Positions 57,216 to 64,000 of a stretch of DNA of 64,000 bases are shown here, one piece after another. The number at the start of each line of letters is the position of its first letter. Within the stretch, counting starts at the first letter, position 1. Source of the DNA: Lepidodermella squamata. Its lineage: Eukaryota; Gastrotricha. The DNA lies in contig JBLDXI010000025.1 in assembly GCA_047495785.1 (NCBI GenBank), positions 1,054,001 to 1,118,000 on the forward strand. Direction: 5' to 3'. Position numbers and translations under genes: made by a program. A model generated the notes under the pieces. The model worked only from the letters and a program-made list of their open reading frames with translations. It made no database searches and was not told where the DNA came from.

Positions 57216-59885
57216 TCACCACGTCTCGCAGCGTTTTCTGCCAGCCGGGTTCATTTTCGACCCAACAGGACAGCCAAAAACTTCCGAGAAAGGCGCGAAA
57301 TTCTTCATTCCTTCGTTGATTCTGAAAATATATATTCATTATGTGAAGCTATGGTACGGCAAAATGTGAATCACCTCTCGGGGGGATATGCGTGCTCATC
57401 TTCCAATTGCCTAGCTTTCCCCGCAGCGGTTGCGGCCTGGCAGAACGGCTGAACGCTGCTGACGAAATAGAGCTGTTCATTTGTAAGAGGCACCCCTGGA
57501 ACTTCGAGTTTCTTCAGATCGTCTTTGCTGAAGACTTTCTTGAAAGCAGCATATCCATATTTTAATCCTGCGTTGTCGGCAACATTTTCTCCTAAAACCG
57601 CCAGGCCGTAACCCTCGTTTTCCGGCCTTAAGGCCTGGAATTGGTCAATGAGGCATTTCAGCTTTTCCTCGTATTTCTTCATAGCAAAATCTGTCAGAAC
57701 AGGCTTAACCTCGCCAAATTCGTTCAGGAGGATTGAGCTGCTATCGAAGCCATGCATCATTTCTGGGGAAAAAACATCAGAGGTAAGAACGAAAGTAGGC
57801 AGCTTAATACCGTGGCCAATTATAAAGCTTGCGGTTCCCCAGTTCCATGAACTCGGTAGGTCGTAGCGAAACAAAGGTGCGACAAAAACCCGGCGATTAG
57901 GGCGAAGGCGTTAACTCTCGGGCGATAGAAAGCGTTTTGTTCCATTATCTTTGCAAGTTCCCAGCTAAGATACAAAGAAGAGTCACATAAAGTTCCTAAA
58001 CGATCGCAACTCACAATGCAGCCAATCTGTCTACGGGAGTATCCAGACGTTGCAAGTTTCTTTTGTAAGCAAAATTCGCGTAAGCCTTCAAATTGCCCAA
58101 ATAATTTGGTCCTGGTACAAGAAGATCGTTATACTTCCTATCGTATTGCTTTGTCAATAAATCTGGCGGATAGCCCATTGAAAAGAGCATCTTTTCAGCT
58201 TTTAACTTGACTGCTGCTTTCGATTGGTCATCCAACCATTCTATTTTATCAACTCCATCGTGAAATTCGACCATTACGTAGTTCGTCATATTCAGTAAAT
58301 AGTCTTGATTCTCCTTTGGGAAGTAGCGAGCCAAGAAGCGCCGAGCCACGAAATGATCACCGAAAATTTCCTGAACCTTATTAAGGCAAACATCTATAGT
58401 CAGCTTATTCTCGCAGGTACTCTTGGGTTCGATAGACTCGTCTTGTACTGGTGGTTCAAACATTTCCTTCAAAGACTTGATCGGCTCTGAAATGTTGCAG
58501 GCGAGAACATCAAGATGCGCCATCCATAAGTTTAGAACCATGTAATTTTGAATCACTCGCCTTGTTCTCTGCTCGCCGATTCTAGTTTTTGTATCTTGAA
58601 TGAGGTTAGAGAGTTTCTCGAAGTAAGATTTTCTGCGGAACGAAATCCTCAGGTTGCCCGATTGAAGAGCTTTCACGTCATCGGTCACACCCATATTCCT
58701 GAATAGAGCTTCCCAGTTGATTGCAGGACTGATCTTTTGCAGCTCTGATATCGGCTCGTCGAATCTGTCCTCTGGATTTTCAACATAATTCTCATTTTCT
58801 GTATCGTCGTTCGATACTTCGCCTTCTGGTTTCTCGGCAGTGATGATCTGAAAAAAATTGAAAAAATGTCGAACATTCGGAGCTCAGGAAATTGAAATAG
58901 CTATTAGGCGTATGAAGTTTGCGGACCTTAATAAGAATCATTCGAAAAATGTTCGAAGCTCAAGGAGCCGAGTAGGGTTTAGCTAATACACTTACAAGTG
59001 CAAGGCCAGACTCGAAGTCGACGAGGTCTTTGAAGTAAACCTGGGAAACAAAGTAGCGTTCCTTCTTAGGCACAACCTGCTTGAAAAGCTTCATGATATC
59101 ATCAATGTATTGCTCAAGCAGATCGCTCAGAGTTAGCGTGTCCTTATCTGCAAGAGCAGCCGCTGCAACGATGTCGAAATTTCGAAGGAAAGGCGTTTCT
59201 CGCGGCCCCAGAAACAGTTGATACTCAGATGCATTTGACGGGCTCAAGTCAACATCGACTGTGAACAGGGCCAAACCTTCCTTCGTCGCTCCCAGGGGCA
59301 GTAGAGTTTCGATCGGTGATTGAATGTCCTGATTGCTTACGAAAATACCTCCAGCGTCAGCTGCGATTTTCCTCATAAAAGCTATTGATGCGTCATAATC
59401 TTCCAAAATATCCTCCCCTTGCGTGCAAGACTGTAAACGTAAATTTTTGATATCGATAATGAGCCTTAGAAATTACTTACTTGAAGAAATTTCATTAATT
59501 TCTTCTCAGCTGAGGTTAATGTGGATGCGTTAGCCGCTATAAAATCGTGCCATGCTTTTTTCACCATACCAGTGAAAGTCTCGACAATCGGTGTTTCAAC
59601 GTCGCTCTGATATCGAGTGAAAATGAATTTAGCTTAAATCGACAGACTTTCGAATGTGCAACGTACTTTCATTACTACGTTATTGATATAGCCACCACAA
59701 CTGAAGCTATAAAAATCTTCGCAAGGGTCGACAGTCAAGTCCACATTGTTCAACATGAAGTTTGCTGCTTTGACACATCCTTGCGTTGTGCATGAGCCTA
59801 CGCCAATTTTGGGATCGATTGGCGCCGCCCAAGTAAGAGTAGTTAATCCCAAGAAAAACCCACCAAAAACAAGCATGATTTTCAT
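57216..59885 (-). CDS. M13 metallopeptidase gene L, frameshifted
   Basis: ATG 59885 opens MKIMLVFGGFFLGLTTLTWA, then APIDPKIGVGSC and DPCEDFYSFSCGGY. Exon order follows gene J (coding blocks at about 59668-59885, 58990-59430, 58016-58850, 57812-57966, 57376-57762, 57216-57322). Zinc motifs are present (HEMMHGFD with the usual intron, ENVADNAGLK, C-terminal CETW). In the fourth block the frame breaks: NAFALIAGF is in one frame and MFRYDLPSSWNWG in the next. Against gene J one base is missing next to an A run at about 57883-57884. Without that base the HExxH domain is out of frame and translation ends early. Otherwise the gene is well preserved, so it is either a very young pseudogene or an assembly error in a homopolymer. 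Confidence 0.85.
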
Positions 59886-60321
59886 AGTCAGTGGGGTGAA
59901 ATTCGTGTTACACGTAACGCGAATAAAACCATTCCACGGTTTATTGTTCAGATTGAATGAATTTCGCACCTTGCCACGAGCATTACTTCAGCATGAAAAG
60001 GTGTTAAAAGCAGGGTGCGATCTTGGATACCGGAGCTGCCAGGGTTGGAAAAACGTTTTGCTGTTTTTGCCGAAATGAGTAGTCATTATAACTCAAAAGC
60101 GAGCGAACCGACGAAATGGTGAAGGTTTTCCACTAAAACACGCCTCAAAACCTCTCAAAATTGACGAAACAATCGTTTTGTTGTCTGGCCTGACTGTTTG
60201 AACGATATCTGTCCATGTATTGTTTTAGGTCGCACCGGCCTTCTTTCGAAATTCTTTCGAAAGAATGGATTACCAGCTTGGCAGAAAATCAAAACAATCA
60301 AACTGAAAGTTCCTTGGCGAA
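59886..60321. other. Upstream flank of gene L and spacer to the nuclear receptor
   Basis: 59890-60020 is the copy of J's promoter region. The rest is a short spacer without a gene. Confidence 0.5.
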
Positions 60322-60327
60322 GTTTAT
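60322..60327 (-). terminator. Polyadenylation signal of the nuclear receptor gene
   Basis: AATAAA on the minus strand, about 26 bases past the TAA stop at 60353-60355. Confidence 0.6.
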
Positions 60328-60352
60328 TCTAGATTTCAGTGCGCTAATGTGG

Positions 60353-61645
60353 TTAAACGTCAAATTTAGTGTTTAGCAGCCATGTATTGAGTAAAGAGAA
60401 ACTAGAGGCCACCAACTGCAGGCAAAGCTCTCCGTCTTTCGCCAATGTATTAGCTAATTGCTGATTACTGAAAATCGTCCGACTCGAGTTGAATGCTTTT
60501 AGAACTGCTTGCCTCGTCTCTTGGAAAGCTAGGAAGGAAACACTAGATCTACCCAAAAGCAAATTAAGCTTATTTTACCAAGTTCCTTCTCCTGGGTTTT
60601 GAGGATAAGAAAAGTTGCCAGATAGGCAACAACTGTCTCAGAGGGATGCATCTTGTCGAGAAGTGAGATCAACTCCTTATGGCGAATGATAGCTGTCTGT
60701 TAACATCAAGCAAACATTTGTTTACGAAATTTAACAAATTAGAAAAATACTTTGAGATTCGGGAAAAGCTCCTCGAAATCATTTTCTAAGCTTTGGTCGA
60801 CCCCGAAAATAGACCCCGAGGCAGATCCAGGTAGTGACTGGAGAAGGATTGAACACTCTGCGACGTAATCTGTCCCACTCAAGATGTTGTCAATGGCCTC
60901 AGCGTGGCCGAATTTTTCTATGTTAAGGATTGATGTAGCTAGCTCGCGAAACAGAACTAAGGGAACTCACCCAGTAGAATCTTACAGAAACTTCGCGAGG
61001 TGGTAATGGTATTGGAGGCACGAGTAGGAGTTGCATTGACGCTCGAGTTCTCCACTTGCTTCTCAGCCTGAAAAAGAATGATGAAGACGTATTTAGCATT
61101 TTTAAAATGATTAGAAACTTACGGATTGGAAGCATTGTAAGATAACAGCTTCAAGTTTATCTGGGGTTAGGTAACTTGCCAAGCATTGAGTTTCCTTGCC
61201 TTGCTCCTCTGTCTGATTGAGTCTGATAATCAACTTCACGTCTTCAGTGTAGGGCATGCTTTTGCCTGTTATGATCAATGAGAGCATTTTTAAATTTTTT
61301 AATTATAAAAAATGATGTAAGACGTACTCCTTAGACCGGCTCTAATGCATTTGATAAGGCGACATCTGGCACAACCATGTCGCGCCGCCAGTCGAATAAC
61401 ACACTGCTCATTACCAGCTAAGCATTTCAGCTCAGAAAAACGAGCAACGTGGCGACGGAAGAACTTCTATATGCTCATGTAAAATGATCATTGTTTATTC
61501 TAGTATTTCTGCAAATTACGCTGCATGCTTCACAGGTGCTCGGCCAGTATTCAACCCGCCTAGGGACGACAGTCTCGCAAACCTTGCATCGCTTGCTCAA
61601 CACCAGGGAATCAACTTGTTCGGTCTTAACCGTTTGCAGAGCCAT
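60353..61645 (-). CDS. Nuclear receptor (zinc-finger DNA-binding domain plus short ligand-binding domain)
   Basis: Seven exons (61520-61645, 61337-61466, 61123-61265, 60971-61067, 60751-60917, 60579-60696, 60353-60528) with 50-71-bp introns join to exactly 318 codons plus stop. The start is MALQTVKTEQ. Residues 20-85 form the DNA-binding domain. Finger 1 is CKVC...CEAC. Then the recognition helix SKFFRRHVARF follows. Finger 2 is C-x6-C-x9-C-x2-C and ends CARCRLIKC. The intron between EACS and KFFRR separates the fingers at the P-box. The C-terminal 230 residues are helical and include EKFGHAEAID and HKELISLLDKMHPSETVVAYL, plausible as a divergent ligand-binding domain. Nuclear receptors are ligand-regulated transcription factors. 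The P-box EACSK is unlike the common EGCKG, so DNA-site choice and subfamily are open. The 5' splice site at exon 2 (GTCTAA) was chosen because the alternative gives a stop. Confidence 0.88.
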
Positions 61646-62821
61646 TATAAAAATAAAATTGAGACGAGTTTTCGTGAAACAAAACTGAACTTTTGGCGCG
61701 GGTCATACGCTGGTTGTTTTATATGAATAAATTTTAGTGCGAACACAAGCATGTCGGTTGTTATGTGCTCATTGTTGTGTGTAGCCGTCCGCGCTGGTCC
61801 GCTCGGCCGTCAGTGATAATCCTAAACTAGTAGCTGCAGCAACAAAAAGCCGTCAACAAAGCAGCAATGAAAACTCTTGATGAAAGCTCGACAATAAAGG
61901 ATAGTGATACATTGCACTGTTGGTACATTTTTTATTTTGTTGTTACCATGACTTCATTTTTCCATCTAAATTTAATTAATTACTATATATGTATAAGTTT
62001 ATAGTTTAACCGCTTGAACAATAAAATTAACTCGAAAGTACGAAGTACGAAGGTAACAGAAAAGCTTATTTACCTCTTCTCATTCTAAAGCGGGATGGGC
62101 AGAACATTTTTATCCAAAGCCCTCAGTTCAGTCGTAATCATTTCAAAACCAACTGAAGAAGTGACCAAGGAAGATATTTCAATGCTTCAGAGTGAAGATC
62201 GATTCTAATAAAAGGCGAAGCCATTGCAAAAGCCAGCAGGATCGGTACAGAATTAGATAGCACTATCTACCAGAAGTGAGGGCTAGCGATCACGCATGAT
62301 CTGGCCGCGGGTCATTTCTATAGCAAAGGAAAAAAGTCCCTGTCCTAACCTAAGGAGGATCCAGTATAATCTGGCGCTAAAGACTATAGGGGCGGCATTG
62401 TACATATTCTCCTGCCTCCTGCGATTTGTGTTGGTCGTTTACCGAAGTTTTCTTGCCTAAAATCTCAAATTCCCTCAAATTCTCTCGATTTTAAGGTAGT
62501 AATTGCAGCTGAGAATCATCACTTTTGGGAAATACAGCATTTTTGAATATGCACAACATAGAATTATCTCTCACATTGTAGCTGATTGGTTCTGAGAAGG
62601 TTAGTCGAAACAGTTGGCTGCAGAAAAAACTAAAATCAAGTGCATTTTGCCTGTTGAATAAACAGTCGCAGACAGTGTGCGTTAATTCCGCCGGTCTGAC
62701 GCAAAAAACTGACGCATGTTCGGTGCAGACATGTTTTTTCCGCATATCTGCGCACGCCACTGGCGAAGCGGCGGATGTTTACGAAAATCGGACACAACCT
62801 TACTCCTGGACATCTCGAGGG
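61646..62821. other. Divergent intergenic region, nuclear receptor and GH9 promoters
   Basis: 1.2 kb between two divergently transcribed genes. AT-rich sequence near 61920-62060 and an ORF-free remainder. No repeats or RNA genes were recognised. Confidence 0.45.
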
Positions 62822-62827
62822 TATAAA
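62822..62827 (+). promoter_or_regulatory. TATA box of the GH9 cellulase gene
   Basis: TATAAA in the context GGGTATAAATTCCC, 55-60 bp before the ATG. A start about 30 bases downstream would leave a leader near 30 bases. Confidence 0.7.
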
Positions 62828-62881
62828 TTCCCAATTCCTGGCCACAAAATCTCATCCTCATCACTCAATTTTGAAATTATC

Positions 62882-64000
62882 ATGAAATCATTCGTTCTTC
62901 TCATTCTTTTGATCCTTGTCAACGCGGCATCGTCTCAGCAGTGTGCTGGCGCATTTGCGCAATGTGGCGGTCAAACATGGACTGGGGCTAAATGTTGCGT
63001 CTCTGGCTACCAATGCCAGTACAACAACGATTGGTACTGGCAATGTGTTCCGATACCGACTCAATCCAACGGCTGTTCGAATGGCCAATATGCCCAATGT
63101 GGAGGCAATGGTTACACAGGCCTAACGTGCTGCCCAACCAACTATGTCTGCATCTATTCGAATGACTGGTACTCACAATGCAGGCCAAGCTCCGAAGCCT
63201 CGACCGCGCCCACAAGTTCTGCACCATCTGTAACAACGTCAACTGGAGCTCCTTCGACTAGTACTACAACAACCACTACAACTACTACTACCCAGTCCCC
63301 TACTACATCTACCACTACTACAAGAGCACCTTCTACCACTTCGGCCGGTACTCAAGCTCCATCTTCTTCCACTACCCCTTCAGGAGCTTGTAACAACCTC
63401 CTTTGGAACCAATGTGATGGTATCGGCTATAATGGTCCTAAATGTTGCCCATCCGGTTCTGTCTGCGTCTATGGAAATGACTGGTACTGGCAATGCAAAC
63501 CTGGATCTACCGATCCTACAACTCAACCTCCTCAAACTTCAACAACTCCTGCAGGACCTACCACAACTCAAGCCCCACCGCCAACAAGCTTCAACTACGC
63601 TGAAGTTCTTGGAAAGTCGCTCACCTTCTACTATGGTCAAATGTCTGGCAACATTTCGGGAACATTCAACACCTTAACGTGGCGAGGAGACAGCGCTATG
63701 ACTGATGGTGCTGATAATGGCGTCGATCTGACTGGTGGCTATTACGACGCTGGAGATCATGTCAAATTCAGCCATCCCATGTCTTACTCAATGTACATGC
63801 TATCATTCAGTGGATTGCTATACGAGCAAACCTACAAAGCTACAGGCGAGGAATGGCAAAGACTCCTTAATGTTGTCAAATGGGGCACGGATTATTTCCT
63901 CAAAAGCCACACTTCCCGATATGAATTCTATGGACAAGTCGGTCGAGGTGAACTTGGTAAGTCTATGGACCATCAAATTTCGATATTTTGAATATTTTTT
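62882..64000 (+). CDS. GH9 cellulase with three CBM1 modules (5' part)
   Basis: ATG 62882 opens a signal peptide (MKSFVLLILLILVNAASSQ). Three cellulose-binding modules of the CBM1 type follow at residues about 20-57, 64-102 and 169-205. Each has six Cys, and the conserved aromatics sit in YNNDWYWQC, YSNDWYSQC and YGNDWYWQC. The spacers are Thr/Ser/Pro-rich linkers. From residue about 236 the catalytic GH9 domain begins (FNYAEVLGKSL), with the acidic GGYYDAGDHVKF motif that holds the catalytic aspartates. The first exon ends at a GTAAGT donor at 63957 after QVGRGELG, and the rest lies outside the window. GH9 enzymes are inverting endo-beta-1,4-glucanases and animals commonly carry them. CBM1 is characteristic of fungi, so this fusion is unexpected. 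The product should be secreted and act on crystalline cellulose. Confidence 0.92.

Noticed and set aside
62654-62881. Upstream extension of the GH9 reading frame
   Set aside because: The TATA box at 62822 and the signal peptide at 62882 place the start at 62882. The extension has no leader-like sequence.
1-64000. CRISPR array, bacterial operon or prophage structure
   Set aside because: The window is eukaryotic (introns, class II tRNA without CCA, nuclear receptor, P450), and no regularly spaced repeat-spacer pattern was seen.

Overview
This is nuclear DNA from a small-genome invertebrate animal. The window carries spliced genes with very short GT-AG introns (mostly 48-57 bp), eukaryotic tRNAs, TATA-box promoters, a nuclear receptor, a cytochrome P450, LINE remnants and piggyBac-type transposons. 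No sequence here fixes the phylum. Such short introns occur in appendicularians, rotifers and some nematodes, among others, so the lineage is left open.

Layout. 1-6.2 kb: tRNA-His, tRNA-Ser, a perfect foldback hairpin, and a secreted ankyrin-repeat gene broken by a 5'-truncated LINE. 7-8.6 kb: a complete three-exon cytochrome P450. 8.75-59.9 kb: a tandem array, all on the minus strand, of secreted M13 (neprilysin/ECE-like) zinc metallopeptidase genes, here called A-J and L. There is also one gene relic (K) and one orphan first-exon fragment. The array is interrupted once, between A and B, by about 12 kb of mobile DNA (12-23.5 kb), and once by a GPI-anchored LU/Ly6-like protein gene with a 39-bp coding repeat (30.5-31.9 kb). 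60.3-61.6 kb: a seven-exon nuclear receptor gene too fragmented to show as a long ORF, reconstructed here from its splice sites. 62.9 kb to the edge: the 5' exon of a GH9 cellulase with three fungal-type CBM1 cellulose-binding modules.

The M13 array is the dominant theme. Each gene encodes about 750 residues: a cleavable signal peptide, the N-terminal Cys signature (DPCEDFY), the NA-x-Y substrate motif, HExxH, ExxxD and a C-terminal C-x-x-W. These proteins look secreted rather than membrane anchored. Intron patterns and leader sequences sort them into subgroups {A,B,J,L}, {C,H}, {D,E,G,I} and {F}. Duplicated flanks show two recent segmental duplications (A/B and J/L). F keeps an open frame but has lost both histidines and the glutamate of HExxH, the downstream glutamate ligand and the NA motif, so it is a predicted pseudoenzyme. 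L carries a one-base frameshift, and K is a decayed remnant.

The 12.0-19.8 kb insert is bounded by imperfect 17-bp inverted ends, the left one next to TTAA. It contains an apparently intact piggyBac-like transposase, two copies (one broken) of a Thr/Pro-rich membrane protein, a Kar5/Brambleberry/GEX1-like protein (nuclear-fusion family, judged from cysteine spacing) and an unknown basic protein. If the ends are real, this is a cargo-bearing piggyBac-type element and the most unusual candidate system in the window.
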